Positions 16,101 through 24,284 of a stretch of 64,000 nucleotides of DNA are shown here, in pieces; the stretch's first letter is position 1, and each line of letters begins with the position of its first letter. The position numbers and the translations under genes were made by a program. The notes below the pieces were generated by a model. It was given only the letters and a program-made list of their open reading frames with translations. It did no database searches and was not told the DNA's origin. Source of the DNA: CAXRDE01 sp964229355 (GTDB lineage Bacteria > Cyanobacteriota > Sericytochromatia > UBA7694); the NCBI GenBank assembly GCA_964229355.1, contig CAXRDE010000025.1:62001-126000 (forward strand), read 5' to 3'.

Positions 16101-18214
16101 ATGGCGATGGCGGCTTCAAGGGGCGTATTGCTGCCAAAACTAAAGACATTACCCTGCGTGGGGTTTACAAGACTGATGGTGTTGGACTGGGCGGACTGAA
16201 GGTTGACCACGCCCATAAGACTTTCGGCGAGGGCCTGTCCGTTGGCGTCCACGAGAATGGCCTGAATGGGGTATTGTCCGATGGTGCGTCCGTTGGTGTC
16301 CCAGTCGAGTCGGTAGGTGCCATCGGGTTGTTTGATGCCGATGCCGAGGAGTTCCCCGTTGCTGAAAAAGCGCACTGCGGCGGCCTGGGTGTTGATGGTG
16401 GTTTGTGCCAGGGTGACATTGGCGGTGAGGGGCACGCTGTTACCCACACTGCTTTCAATGCTGGTGGAGGTCAGAATAATCTGGTGCTGAGGAACCCCTG
16501 CGAGCTTGACGATGGAGCGGTTACTGACGGCGAGTTGTTGGCCGCTGGCACTTTTTAAAACCGCTTCTACAGGGTAATCGCCAGGGGCATAGCCGGTGGT
16601 GTCAAAATTGACAAGATAGGTGCCGTCGGTTTGACGGGTGCCGCGGCCAATAACGGTCGTGCCCTGACGAAACTCGACATAGGCCCCACCGTTGCTGAGT
16701 TCAGTGGGCACCTGAATTGTGGAGGTAAGGCTGACGCGGGTGCCGGGGGTGGTGCTGACATTGCCCGAGGTGAGCTGAATATTGACGGGGGTGTCCTCGG
16801 TGAGGGTGATCTTGCCAATATTGCTGGTGGCGAGGGTTTGGCCTGAAGCATCTTTGAGTTCGGCCTTGATGTCATAGCTTTGCTGGGCAAGTCCGCTGGT
16901 GTTCCAGGGCAGGGTATAGCTGCCGTCGGGGTTGCGGGTGCCGTTGCCGAGCACCTGCCCGTTGGCGGTAAAGACGACGGTGAGGGCGTTGGGGTCGAGG
17001 TTTGAGGGAATATTGGGGGTGGCGGTGAGGGAGATATTGCTGCCGGGGAAGGCCTGCGCTGGTAGGCTATTGAGTTGCACCGCTGGCACGGCCACTTCGG
17101 CGCCGGTGAGGGTAATGGGCAGGGGATTGCTTTCGATGACAAGGCTGCCGTCGGAGTTAAAGACTTTGGCAGTGAGGGTGTAATCGCCGGTGGCAAAACG
17201 CCGGGTTTGCCAGGTGAGGGCGTAATGGCCGTTGCGGTCAACGGTGCCCTCGGCAATTTGTTGTCCGTTGGCAAAGAAGACGATTGTTTGGCCGGTCTTT
17301 TTGAGGTTGTCGGGCAAGTTGAGCAGCCCTGAGAGGTTCAGGGGGTTGCCCTGGGGCGTGGTACTGACGCCAGAGAGGTTAAAGAGCTGAAGCTGGGGTT
17401 GGTTGGCCTGGGGGGCAGGGGCAATGATGATGTTTTTGATGGCGCTGCGGGAGATGATCTTGCCGGTGGCGTCTTTGAGAACGGCATCAATGGGGTAGGT
17501 GCCGGGTGCGAGTCCGGTGGTGTCGATGTCAAAGGAATAGGTGCCATCGGGGTTTGGGGTGGCGTTGACGGTTTGGCCGTTAAAGAGAAAGGCAAGGGTG
17601 GTGTTGGGTTGATTGGATGGGATGTAAGCGACGGCGACGGCTTTGAGCGGGGTGCCCGCCTGCAGGGGTTGCTGTGTGGTGGGCCCCAGGAGTGCAATGG
17701 CGGGGGTGTTGGGGTTGACGGCCTCAGGGATATTGAAGGTGATGGTGTTGCTGTCGGCGAGTTTTTGGCCGTTGGCGTTCAAGAGGACGGCGTTCGCGTT
17801 GTACTGTCCAGGCTTAAGGTTTTTGAGAAGTTCCAGAAAGGTGTGGGTCTGGGTGTTGAGGGCGCTGGCGTCCACCTTGCCGAGGGATTGTCCGTTGAGA
17901 AAGAACTCCACCTGTGCGCCCTGGGGGAGGTTTTGCGAAGAGAGGGCGTTGGCCACGAGCGCGAGGGGAAGTCCTGAACGCTGCAGTTGGAGAGGAATTG
18001 GCTCCAACTGCAGGGTGTGGGAGGCCACAAAAGTTACCTGACTTTGTGCGACAGTGGCGACACCTTTACAATAGTCTGAGCTTTGCCAGTGGTTATCGAG
18101 ACAGGGGTTTTGGCCAATACCGCCCACCTGATTTGAGGTGTTGGGGGCTGTCAGGTTACAACTGGCCAGCATCAGGGTGCTGGCAAGGGTGAGGCTTAAG
18201 TAAGGTTTTAACAT
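13115..18214 (-). CDS. Giant lipoprotein with tandem Ig-like repeats and C-terminal propeller-like domain
   Basis: A protein of about 1700 residues. The ATG at 18214 gives a clean lipoprotein signal (MLKPYLSLTLASTLMLASC); an upstream extension of 28 residues lacks this. Residues about 60-770 consist of roughly 95-residue beta repeats (FFANGQ, G-DG-Y-L-WDT, G-Y-I-A-L-D-GQ), a Big/Ig-like fold. A Gly/Ser linker near residue 790 leads to further Ig-like repeats with motifs such as TPADNSVVAP and LSGEATNVP. The last 230 residues (VYGVDNAGAKRLYVINKITG, FAPDGTLYIAQGKNVLRIAF) look like a beta-propeller. It is probably a surface stalk or adhesin. It starts 22 bp after an upstream lipoprotein gene and ends 10 bp from the convergent CNB gene. 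Confidence 0.88.
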   Translation of the reverse strand: MLKPYLSLTLASTLMLASCNLTAPNTSNQVGGIGQNPCLDNHWQSSDYCKGVATVAQSQVTFVASHTLQLEPIPLQLQRSGLPLALVANALSSQNLPQGAQVEFFLNGQSLGKVDASALNTQTHTFLELLKNLKPGQYNANAVLLNANGQKLADSNTITFNIPEAVNPNTPAIALLGPTTQQPLQAGTPLKAVAVAYIPSNQPNTTLAFLFNGQTVNATPNPDGTYSFDIDTTGLAPGTYPIDAVLKDATGKIISRSAIKNIIIAPAPQANQPQLQLFNLSGVSTTPQGNPLNLSGLLNLPDNLKKTGQTIVFFANGQQIAEGTVDRNGHYALTWQTRRFATGDYTLTAKVFNSDGSLVIESNPLPITLTGAEVAVPAVQLNSLPAQAFPGSNISLTATPNIPSNLDPNALTVVFTANGQVLGNGTRNPDGSYTLPWNTSGLAQQSYDIKAELKDASGQTLATSNIGKITLTEDTPVNIQLTSGNVSTTPGTRVSLTSTIQVPTELSNGGAYVEFRQGTTVIGRGTRQTDGTYLVNFDTTGYAPGDYPVEAVLKSASGQQLAVSNRSIVKLAGVPQHQIILTSTSIESSVGNSVPLTANVTLAQTTINTQAAAVRFFSNGELLGIGIKQPDGTYRLDWDTNGRTIGQYPIQAILVDANGQALAESLMGVVNLQSAQSNTISLVNPTQGNVFSFGSNTPLEAAIAITQAQRDAGVAVEFFIDGNKRITAIDSGSGKYTATLNQPAVGDHTVRAILKTLGGTVLAESNVHTFRVSSSAVAGGGGGGGSNSGSSSGSSGGGNGNIGTVNPPTNVNRTLDLVRPTDGGGLSLNTPTELQASATLNPQDVADGYKIRFRDPASNFSQDVVPTRPNLNTTSYTASAILTPTGPLGNRPIIAEIVDINGNVVSTLTDTHTLNVVDTTVNLLTPADNSVVAPNSNQTLSGEATNVPANGTVRFVVKSSTGNILATLAATNTSGNTWATATGAWNTPGTLQDVDIDMQVLPPGTENPLVVDTHDVAVVTNAVNTTGPVNNSTLTPGAFSNNVLLTSSVPVLTAEQITNGATIFFDVLDNGGNPVNGLSNLVGTQQTDNTWQANADLSAMNTGNYSVRAKILATSNPASSVLFSDDTPNAFTLATPTVTLQTPADNSVVAPSAAVTLSGEATNVPTGGIVRFVVKDSGGNTLATLAATNTTGNTWASATNAWTAPLSAQEVTVDMQVLPSGSSTPAASDSHTAFVVGITLNQPTDNTQVVIGSTPALALQSTTSHVPTGSNVRFIVTDSTGSEVLNEAATEAGNQDYTGSWSIANLPLGVYTLTTVVRNGQNQTVVSDAHTVKLIQNTTSTLSLPTNSSNPGAGTLHFKDADPVTFSYTPQDSNNNPLSTAQMTGIQVQFVDVTNQTTLGTGTRQSDGSYTADLDLSTASSGSRQVVAQLVDTEVNAPLANSPEKPLLLENFSDVVYGVDNAGAKRLYVINKITGALFSLGDMIDGGNALGKYPNQGAEKGFVYYIEGSNGNDLRKWNPSSGTIVEENISTSSSSYSRFGMGIVNGSVVAFASNGANVYRIDLATKVRTEIYRTGTTNSPLLTQSDNSGDLAFAPDGTLYIAQGKNVLRIAFADSTNATNATHGSIVSTLTVDAMQANFSSFGFVGANEALGVENRGNTNNQLIRLNGNFATATQGSELTYATVGSPYNFVVGDITSSH
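14514..15460 (-). repeat. Duplicated Ig-like repeat units inside the giant lipoprotein
   Basis: Two units, roughly 15161-15460 and 14514-14808, encode nearly the same sequence: both contain TPADNSVVAP, LSGEATNVP, RFVVK, ATLAATNT, GNTWA and MQVLP in the same order. The similarity is much higher than between the other repeats of the protein, which points to a recent internal duplication or gene conversion. A different repeat of about 350 bp separates them. Confidence 0.75.
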
Positions 18215-18236
18215 GGGGTTCTTCTCAATTCGGATT

Positions 18237-20570
18237 TTAGTTTGCGGTCGCATTGGCGCTTTCACTGCCGCTGTCCAGGCTATTGCCCGCGGGATCAATC
18301 AGGGTGGTGCTGGCTTGTACAAACACATTGTCTCCCGGCTGATAAAGGTCCACGGTATTGCCGCTGTGGTCCACAAAGAGAGACAGGCCACCTGCGGGTG
18401 CATTGAGAGCGCTGCTGTCAAAAATACCGGTGGCAGCCAGAGTAAAACGACGGGGAACCTTACCATTTACCGTGGGATTTCCGTTGATGGCAACGGTCAC
18501 GGTATCACCGGACTCAAACAAACCCGATGTCTGGGTGCTCTCGCTCACCGTAAACTTTTGCGGGGTGCCCTGACCGTCTAGATTTTGGTTCAAGGCGGCT
18601 TCCAGCACACCGGGATCGCCATTGACCGGTACAATTTGCGTGACCGTGCTTTGACCACTTTGCCCCAGGGCATCGTTGGCAAAAGCCGTTCCCGCTTCAT
18701 TGAAAAACTGTACCCAGGCAATAGGTTTATCTCCGTACAGTTGAACGCCGCTGAGGCGGGTGGCACCCTGTCCCAGGCTTAAGGTCAGGGTATTGCCGCT
18801 GGCAAAGTCGCCTCCGTCCCCGTCGGTGATGATCCAGGGGGTGCCATTGACAAGGTTATCCAGCACGTTCTTGAGATCCGCGGCCGAAGGCGCGGCGTCC
18901 AGAGCGGTGGTGGTGACCTCTTCAGCGGTACCATCGGTATAGTTAAAGCGCAGTTTGACAGGGCGATTGGCAGCCGTGCCCCCGATGGTGTATTGGGCGT
19001 TAAAGTTGCTGGTAAGACCAGGGCCTGAGGTCTGAAAGGTACCGGTGGCAATGGGCTCACTGCTGCCATCTTCGTAGACTGCGCTCAGGTTCAGTCCGTC
19101 CATCAGATCGGGGCGCCCGTTGGCCGTGGCGTTACCGATGACGGTGGGAGCCAGGAGCAACACAGTGCGGTAAGTGGGATCCTTGGAGTCAAAGACCGCC
19201 TTGCCCCCCAGAGCAGACCAGGGAATGCTGTTATAAAGGAGGTTGCCGTTGCGGTTCACGGTGACGGTATAGTTCTGGGCTGCCTGCTCGCCGGTAATGC
19301 TGTTATTGGCTGCAGGCGCCTGGCTGGCGTTGCCACCCATGCCCCCGGCAATGGCGGGCCCCAGGGTGTAGTGAATCAGGGGTTCTGTAAACAGCACTTC
19401 GATGGAGTCCCCGCTGGCGTTGCTTCCTGAATTCTCAGCGGTGTTGGCGGTGATCCTTACCAGACCGGGCTCCACGGTATCGGTGTTAATGGCAAATTTA
19501 TAGCTGCGCTCAAATTTTCCCTGGGTGAGTTTGAAGTAGTCGCTGGTGCGGCCAATACCAGATTTGTCTTTCAGGTTTTTATCCTGGCGCTCAAAAGACA
19601 CCTGATACTCCGGCGTTTTGTCACTGGCTTTGTCGGTGGGTAGTTTTTTGTCGGAACGAAACAGAAAGGTCACCTGGGTATCGTCACTGTTCCAACTGAT
19701 ACTAAAGGCTGACTTATCCCAGACCCGCGTGCCAGACACCTCATTGAGATTGTTCGATCCCGTAAAGGTCAGTCCCGTATCGGTATCCGCGGTCAATTGC
19801 TCAGAGGTATAGGCTCTGATTTCAAAGTTATCTTCTACGGTTTTGCGATCCATGGGCTCTGAAAAGGTGATTTGAAAGGGCGTTGCGGCATCAAAGCCCG
19901 ACCCGTTGCGATCGGGGCTGACAGCAATAACTTCGGGCTTATCGCTCAGGGCGTTATCATCGACGCCAAAGCTTTGGGTGACTCCGTCTGTGCCAAAGTC
20001 ATAGCGGTTGGCATTGGGGTCCCCTTCTTTATTGGACTTCAGCACTTCAACCCGACGGCGTGTGGTGTAGCCGTCTTTTTCTGCGGTGATTTCGATCTGA
20101 ACCCCTGCGGGGGCGTTATTAAAGGCGTAGGTTCCTCCGGCACTCAGGGTTTCCTGGGTGTAGTTGACCTGGTTGCTCAAGGATTTGACGCTGACTTTTA
20201 CGCCGTCAAGGGGTGCATGGGTGTCGTCAAAAACCTTGCCATTAAAGGTGGTGCTTTCCCCCACGGAGATGTCTTCTTGACGGATAGCGTTACTGGCACT
20301 GGCGGTCGGGCTAGCGGTGGGCGCTAGAGAAACCTCAGCGGAAGGAGCGGGACTTGCGGTGTCCACAGGCGAGCTTACCTCTGAAGGGGGTAAGGCCGAA
20401 GGCCGGGTTGAAGGTGGGGCCGACGGTGTCACCGTGGCTTGCGGTGGGGTGACAGGTTGTGGGGGAGCCTGCGTATTGCTGGGGCTGCAGCCCCAGAGTA
20501 AGGTATAGCTACTCGCACACAGGAGAGCAGCCTTTCGTAAAAATTGACGATGCCTTATAATATTTTTCAT
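18237..20570 (-). CDS. Lipoprotein with carboxypeptidase-regulatory-like and Ig-like (Big_5) domains
   Basis: A 777-residue lipoprotein: signal with lipobox LLWGC (Cys28), a Ser/Pro/Thr-rich linker to about residue 95, a carboxypeptidase regulatory-like beta-sandwich (NGKVFDDTHAPLDGVKVSVKS...GGTYAFNNAPAG...AEKDGYTTRRR), and a Big_5-type 'SPDRNGSGFDAATPFQITFSEPMDRKTV' region split over Ig-like domains. The remainder is beta-rich and not assigned; its last 80 residues (DTVTVAINGNPTVNG, GDNVFVQAST) resemble another Ig-like unit. The gene precedes the giant lipoprotein on the same strand with a 22-bp gap, so the two form one transcription unit and may build one surface structure. Confidence 0.82.
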   Translation of the reverse strand: MKNIIRHRQFLRKAALLCASSYTLLWGCSPSNTQAPPQPVTPPQATVTPSAPPSTRPSALPPSEVSSPVDTASPAPSAEVSLAPTASPTASASNAIRQEDISVGESTTFNGKVFDDTHAPLDGVKVSVKSLSNQVNYTQETLSAGGTYAFNNAPAGVQIEITAEKDGYTTRRRVEVLKSNKEGDPNANRYDFGTDGVTQSFGVDDNALSDKPEVIAVSPDRNGSGFDAATPFQITFSEPMDRKTVEDNFEIRAYTSEQLTADTDTGLTFTGSNNLNEVSGTRVWDKSAFSISWNSDDTQVTFLFRSDKKLPTDKASDKTPEYQVSFERQDKNLKDKSGIGRTSDYFKLTQGKFERSYKFAINTDTVEPGLVRITANTAENSGSNASGDSIEVLFTEPLIHYTLGPAIAGGMGGNASQAPAANNSITGEQAAQNYTVTVNRNGNLLYNSIPWSALGGKAVFDSKDPTYRTVLLLAPTVIGNATANGRPDLMDGLNLSAVYEDGSSEPIATGTFQTSGPGLTSNFNAQYTIGGTAANRPVKLRFNYTDGTAEEVTTTALDAAPSAADLKNVLDNLVNGTPWIITDGDGGDFASGNTLTLSLGQGATRLSGVQLYGDKPIAWVQFFNEAGTAFANDALGQSGQSTVTQIVPVNGDPGVLEAALNQNLDGQGTPQKFTVSESTQTSGLFESGDTVTVAINGNPTVNGKVPRRFTLAATGIFDSSALNAPAGGLSLFVDHSGNTVDLYQPGDNVFVQASTTLIDPAGNSLDSGSESANATAN

Positions 20571-21044
20571 GTTTTCTGTCTTGATAACCGTTTGCTGTGG
20601 TTTTGATGGAACAGATGATGCGTGAATTAAATCTGCAGCGTGCTCTGCCCTCTGTGATGTTGTTATTAAGTATTTAAACGTTTTTTAGGCTTAAAGGCGA
20701 AGGGTTTAAACCTAATTTTTTTGAGACAACGGGCTTTTTTATTGCGTTTTGTAAAGTTTTTTTAATACCTTTTGAAAGTGATGGTGTATTTTGACGCGGT
20801 AAAAAAAGTTTGCGAAGCCTTGTTTTAAAAGGTTAAGCGGGTGTTTTTTAAGCGAATTTGTTAGCGCATTTTGGCCATGAAGTCAAACCTTTTTTTAAGG
20901 GTTTTTCTTAAGGAATTTTAAGGATTCCACATGCTTAAAGAAAGCTAAACTGAAAGTAAGCTAATTTTCAGTTTGTGCTGCCTTCAAAAAGGTAAATCTT
21001 GCTATGATTAGATTTAAATATTTTTGAAAAGTAGTTTGCATTTT
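20571..21044. other. Long AT-rich intergenic region between divergent lipoprotein units
   Basis: This is the longest gene-free stretch in the window and is visibly richer in A/T, with many T-runs, than its surroundings. It separates two divergent sets of lipoprotein genes, so it must hold promoters for both. I see a 9-bp inverted repeat (20947-20974) and a TATGAT (21003-21008) on the plus side. No ORF of note, tRNA or clear terminator is visible. Confidence 0.6.
20947..20974. promoter_or_regulatory. 9-bp perfect inverted repeat, possible operator or hairpin
   Basis: AAACTGAAA (20947-20955) and TTTCAGTTT (20966-20974) are exact reverse complements separated by 10 bp. No U-run follows, so it is not a typical terminator. 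It lies about 70 bp before the first ILIQSG lipoprotein gene and 29 bp before a TATGAT, a suitable place for a dimeric regulator to bind. Confidence 0.4.
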
Positions 21045-22232
21045 ATGTTTAAGTTAAGGGTCTATCGGGCCTTGAGCCTCGTTGTAATGAGCGCTTTGTG
21101 TTCTTGCCAGCCCACCGTCACTCCTGTATTGCCTCCTGAGGGAAACCAGAGCAATATTTTAATTCAGTCGGGTATTCTGATTCAGTCCGGTATTTTGATT
21201 CAATCGGGTATTGCTGTGGCCTATAAAGGGCCTGATGGTAGCCTGCGCCTGCTAGACAATAGCCGTTTAGTGTCGGTGCAACAGGGAAGCGATACGCCTG
21301 TGTCTCTGAGCAATTGTGCTGAGAATTGCCCTGCCTTTGACAACGGCTTTTTACAGCAGCAAGGGCAGGATGCGTTGACGTTAACTTATCAACTTTCGGA
21401 TTTTACGACCGCCCAGGCTGGCGAAAACAATACCGTCTCCGTCACGGTTCCTTTGGCGGCCCTGGCAACCCAAAATTACCGCGGTTTTTACCTGGTGCAA
21501 GCCCCGAATTTTACCACACAGCAGCTTGAGCAAACCTCTTACCAGGTTATGGGTGGACAATTAAATGAGGCCAATGAGGTGGTGGCTCCTTTGAGCCAGC
21601 AGCAGGGAGATCGGGTGGAACTGTTGAATGCGCAACAGCAAATTTTCTCGGTGTCTTTGGCGCAACTGACCGGCGAGTCTCAGGAGCCTGTACAATCCAG
21701 AGCCGCCACTATGGCAGAGCGCGAACGCTACGCCGAGCAGCAACAGCAATTGCAAGCAGCGGCCAGTGCTTTATTGGGCAAGAACTTTTTGTGGCAAGAA
21801 GACTTTAATACGGGCACAGAACCCGATGTAGACCAGGAACTGGCCTATGACTTCAGTTTGGAGTCCGGTCGTGTGACCACCCAGCGCGGCGACCATTTTT
21901 CAGATGTGGGCGGACTTGAAAAAATATTGCCTTTGCCTGCACGCTCAGGCGTCGCCAGGGCTTATGCCGCCATGGATGTGGAAGCCGCCTTTGCGGAAGA
22001 CACCAGTGAGACCTATTTAACCCTCGAATTTTATAACGCGGCCCAGCAAAATGTGGCCACGTATACCAGTGGGTTTTTTAAAGGCAACCGTCAAGGGACG
22101 GCGATTTTAGAGGGCGTTGAGGTGCCTGCTGATGCGGTAAGCGTGCATGTGATTCCCCTGGTTAAACTTGCGGCAACCGAAACGGGACGTTTTTACTGGG
22201 ACAACTTGCGTTTTGCCCTCTTAGATCAATAG
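21045..22232 (+). CDS. Lipoprotein with triple ILIQSG repeat, paralogue 1
   Basis: A 395-residue lipoprotein (lipobox ALCSC, Cys21). Residues 38-55 are three exact tandem copies of the hexapeptide ILIQSG, then IAVAYKGPDGSLRLLD. The N-terminal 200 residues match the next gene (LVSVQQGSD, the Cys pair NCAENCPAF, PLAALATQNYRGFYLV, RVLGGQL-like VMGGQLNEANEV). A Gln-rich helix (YAEQQQQLQAAAS) leads to a C-terminal jelly-roll-like domain (FLWQEDFNTG...FYWDNLRFALL) resembling carbohydrate-binding modules. I do not recognise a known family for the N-terminal part. ATG 21045 is chosen over TTG 21024 as it gives the best signal peptide; neither has a Shine-Dalgarno. Confidence 0.8.
   Translation: MFKLRVYRALSLVVMSALCSCQPTVTPVLPPEGNQSNILIQSGILIQSGILIQSGIAVAYKGPDGSLRLLDNSRLVSVQQGSDTPVSLSNCAENCPAFDNGFLQQQGQDALTLTYQLSDFTTAQAGENNTVSVTVPLAALATQNYRGFYLVQAPNFTTQQLEQTSYQVMGGQLNEANEVVAPLSQQQGDRVELLNAQQQIFSVSLAQLTGESQEPVQSRAATMAERERYAEQQQQLQAAASALLGKNFLWQEDFNTGTEPDVDQELAYDFSLESGRVTTQRGDHFSDVGGLEKILPLPARSGVARAYAAMDVEAAFAEDTSETYLTLEFYNAAQQNVATYTSGFFKGNRQGTAILEGVEVPADAVSVHVIPLVKLAATETGRFYWDNLRFALLDQ
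21156..21209 (+). repeat. Three tandem 18-bp units encoding ILIQSG
   Basis: The three units encode identical hexapeptides but use different codons for Leu (TTA, CTG, TTG), Gln (CAG, CAG, CAA) and Ser (TCG, TCC, TCG). The DNA copies have thus diverged while the peptide stayed fixed. Confidence 0.95.
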
Positions 22233-22245
22233 AAAGCGTGGGGCA

Positions 22246-24219
22246 ATGATGAAGTATTACGCATTATGGGTTTTGGCTTTGACCTTAAGTGCTTGTCAGA
22301 TGTCTACCTCTGCGCCTTCGGACCTTCTTGCCGCTCCTGAACTGAATCCTCAGACGCAAGAGCAGGCTAAAGATCAGGGCAATATTCTCATTCAGTCTGG
22401 CATTTTGATTCAATCGGGCATTCTTATTCAGTCCGGCATTACGGTGGTTCATGAGAACGCCCAGGGTGAGCTCACCCTGTTAGGCGAAAGCGCGCTGGTG
22501 TCGGTGCAAAGGGGTACTGAAGCCCAGGGCTTTGCCAACTGTGAGACCTGCGGTACCTTTGAGGGCAATGCCTTGCAAGTGGTGGCCAAAGATCACGTAC
22601 GCCTGGGCTATGCCATCCCTGCGGCTTCTTTTGCAACCCAACAGCAAGATAGCGCCCTGACGTATGTAGACATTCCCTTGCGCCTCTTTGACACCCCTGA
22701 GTACCAGGGACTGTATGTGATTTCTGAAAAAGATGACTTCCAGATTCAACAGGCCACGGTCTCAGCGGCCCGTGTATTGGGCGGACAACTGGACCGTGAG
22801 GGTAAAGTGTTGTATCCCCTGTCTTTGCAAGATGAGAAAGGTCTGGCCGTTTTACAGGGTGAAACCTTCTCACGGCTTTCTCCTCAAGAAATTCTACAGC
22901 TAAGCCAGCCGCAAGCCACGGTGAGCCGTGGAAAGGTCAGCGCGACCCAGCGGGCGCAGTATCTGCAAATGCAGGCCCATTTGCAAGCCATTGCCAATGC
23001 CTTAAAAGCGGGGGCTCTGGTTTCAGAAACACCGGATCAAGCGCCTGAGGTAGTGAACCCCACGCCATTCCCCACGCCACTTCCCACAACGGCCCCCACC
23101 TCAGCGCCTCTGCCGGCGGGTGATCGGCCCAATACCACCACCTCCTTAACGCCCGTGTCCGGCTGCCCTGATCGCAGTGCGGGGGCACCCTTACAGGCGA
23201 CTTTATTATTGCGCGATGACTTTACGCAGGCGGGTGCCAATTTTGGGGCCGAGGGGGACTGGCAAGAGTGGGGCGGTGACTATGTGGTGGCTCCCAACGG
23301 GGTAACCCTGGTTAATCCGGGACCGGGGAACGGCATGCGAGATGCCATTGGCGAAATTGAAGACCGTCAGGGCCTTTTGCAAACCGGGATCAATCAGCTT
23401 TTGCCTCTGCGTTATCGCCCCGGAGATCGCCTCATTCTCACCGCACGGGTCAGTACTTCGCCCCCGCTGAGCAGTCCCGACAGTGATGCCAGTTTATTGG
23501 TGGAGTTTAACGACCCGGCCCGTACGGCGCGGGTCGCGGTAACCCCACGCAATAGTCCGCTTCTGGTGCATAACCTGCACAGTGAGGTGCAAATTCCGGA
23601 TTGCGCTACCCAAATGCGGGTTTCGCTGCTGGGATACCTCGGCCAAAGCGAGAGCCAGACCCTGAGCTTTGAAAATGTATCGGTGGAGCAGATTCCTGCG
23701 CAGGCTTATGGCATCACGACCCTGCTGAACACCCCGTACGATACCTTTGCCGATACGGGCTTTGGCACCAACAGTCCCGTAAATACCGAAGAATTCGGTC
23801 ACGATTTCTACGGGGTCAGTGCCCCCCAGCCAGGACAGCCTCAAAAACAGGCGGTAACCACTGTCAAAAATACGCCCAACGTGCTGTCTGGTGTGGTGCA
23901 CCGCATTCCGGTGAGTCAGATCTTACCCACCGATAAACTGCGGGTTAAGCTACAGGCTTCTACCACCTTTACCGATCCCAGCAGCTATACCCAGGTGAGC
24001 GTTGAGTATTATAACCAGGGCAGCTTTTTAGGCGGCGCTACCAGCCCGCAACGCTTTCAGCAGCGCCATGATTTGGGTGAGCTGATTCTCGATCGGGTGG
24101 TGATTCCCTTTGGGACCACCGAAATTCGGGTGATTCCGCAGGTGTTTTTTGGCCCCAACGAAAGTGCCGCTTTTTTATGGCATGGTTTGCAAGTGGAAAA
24201 GTGGCAGCCGCTCACCTAG
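22246..24219 (+). CDS. Lipoprotein with triple ILIQSG repeat, paralogue 2
   Basis: A 657-residue lipoprotein (lipobox LTLSAC, Cys17) paralogous to the previous gene, 13 bp downstream. Residues 47-64 are again ILIQSG three times, followed by ITVVHENAQGELTLLGESALVSVQRG and a Cys pair (NCETCGTF). The shared N-terminal region of about 200 residues is followed by a Gln-rich helix, a Pro/Thr linker (PFPTPLPTTAPTSAP) and two beta-sandwich domains (about 315-480 and 485-655) ending in LWHGLQVEKW, equivalent to the DNLRFALL end of paralogue 1. The gene probably arose by duplication with addition of a second C-terminal domain. Function unknown; surface exposure and glycan binding are inferences. Confidence 0.8.
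   Translation: MMKYYALWVLALTLSACQMSTSAPSDLLAAPELNPQTQEQAKDQGNILIQSGILIQSGILIQSGITVVHENAQGELTLLGESALVSVQRGTEAQGFANCETCGTFEGNALQVVAKDHVRLGYAIPAASFATQQQDSALTYVDIPLRLFDTPEYQGLYVISEKDDFQIQQATVSAARVLGGQLDREGKVLYPLSLQDEKGLAVLQGETFSRLSPQEILQLSQPQATVSRGKVSATQRAQYLQMQAHLQAIANALKAGALVSETPDQAPEVVNPTPFPTPLPTTAPTSAPLPAGDRPNTTTSLTPVSGCPDRSAGAPLQATLLLRDDFTQAGANFGAEGDWQEWGGDYVVAPNGVTLVNPGPGNGMRDAIGEIEDRQGLLQTGINQLLPLRYRPGDRLILTARVSTSPPLSSPDSDASLLVEFNDPARTARVAVTPRNSPLLVHNLHSEVQIPDCATQMRVSLLGYLGQSESQTLSFENVSVEQIPAQAYGITTLLNTPYDTFADTGFGTNSPVNTEEFGHDFYGVSAPQPGQPQKQAVTTVKNTPNVLSGVVHRIPVSQILPTDKLRVKLQASTTFTDPSSYTQVSVEYYNQGSFLGGATSPQRFQQRHDLGELILDRVVIPFGTTEIRVIPQVFFGPNESAAFLWHGLQVEKWQPLT
22384..22437 (+). repeat. 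Three tandem 18-bp units encoding ILIQSG (second copy)
   Basis: As in the paralogue, the peptide is identical in all three units while Leu (CTC, TTG, CTT), Gln (CAG, CAA, CAG) and Ser (TCT, TCG, TCC) codons vary. Units also differ from those of paralogue 1 at silent positions. Confidence 0.95.
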
Positions 24220-24229
24220 GGCGGGTATG

Positions 24230-24256
24230 TTGTTGCGGTTGAACAGCTGGTATAAT
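24230..24256 (+). promoter_or_regulatory. Extended -10 promoter of the diguanylate cyclase gene
   Basis: TTGTTG (24230-24235), a 15-bp spacer, and a perfect TATAAT (24251-24256) preceded by TGG, an extended -10 (TGn). TGAGGA (24273-24278) precedes the ATG at 24285. Confidence 0.65.
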
Positions 24257-24284
24257 GCCTTTTATCCCCCCTTGAGGAATACCC

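Noticed and set aside
16567..17274. Pro/Ser/Thr-rich 235-codon frame on the minus strand
   Set aside because: An out-of-frame reading of the same Ig repeats; low-complexity composition explains its openness.
13176..18192. Many plus-strand open frames of 60-215 codons across the giant lipoprotein gene
   Set aside because: They mirror the repeat codon pattern of the minus-strand gene, are Val/Gly- or Thr/Leu-biased and have no starts with Shine-Dalgarno sequences or recognisable domains.
21156..22437. Short tandem repeats as a CRISPR-like or minisatellite array
   Set aside because: Only three 18-bp units in each place, without spacers, in frame inside genes and with silent differences; they are protein repeats.
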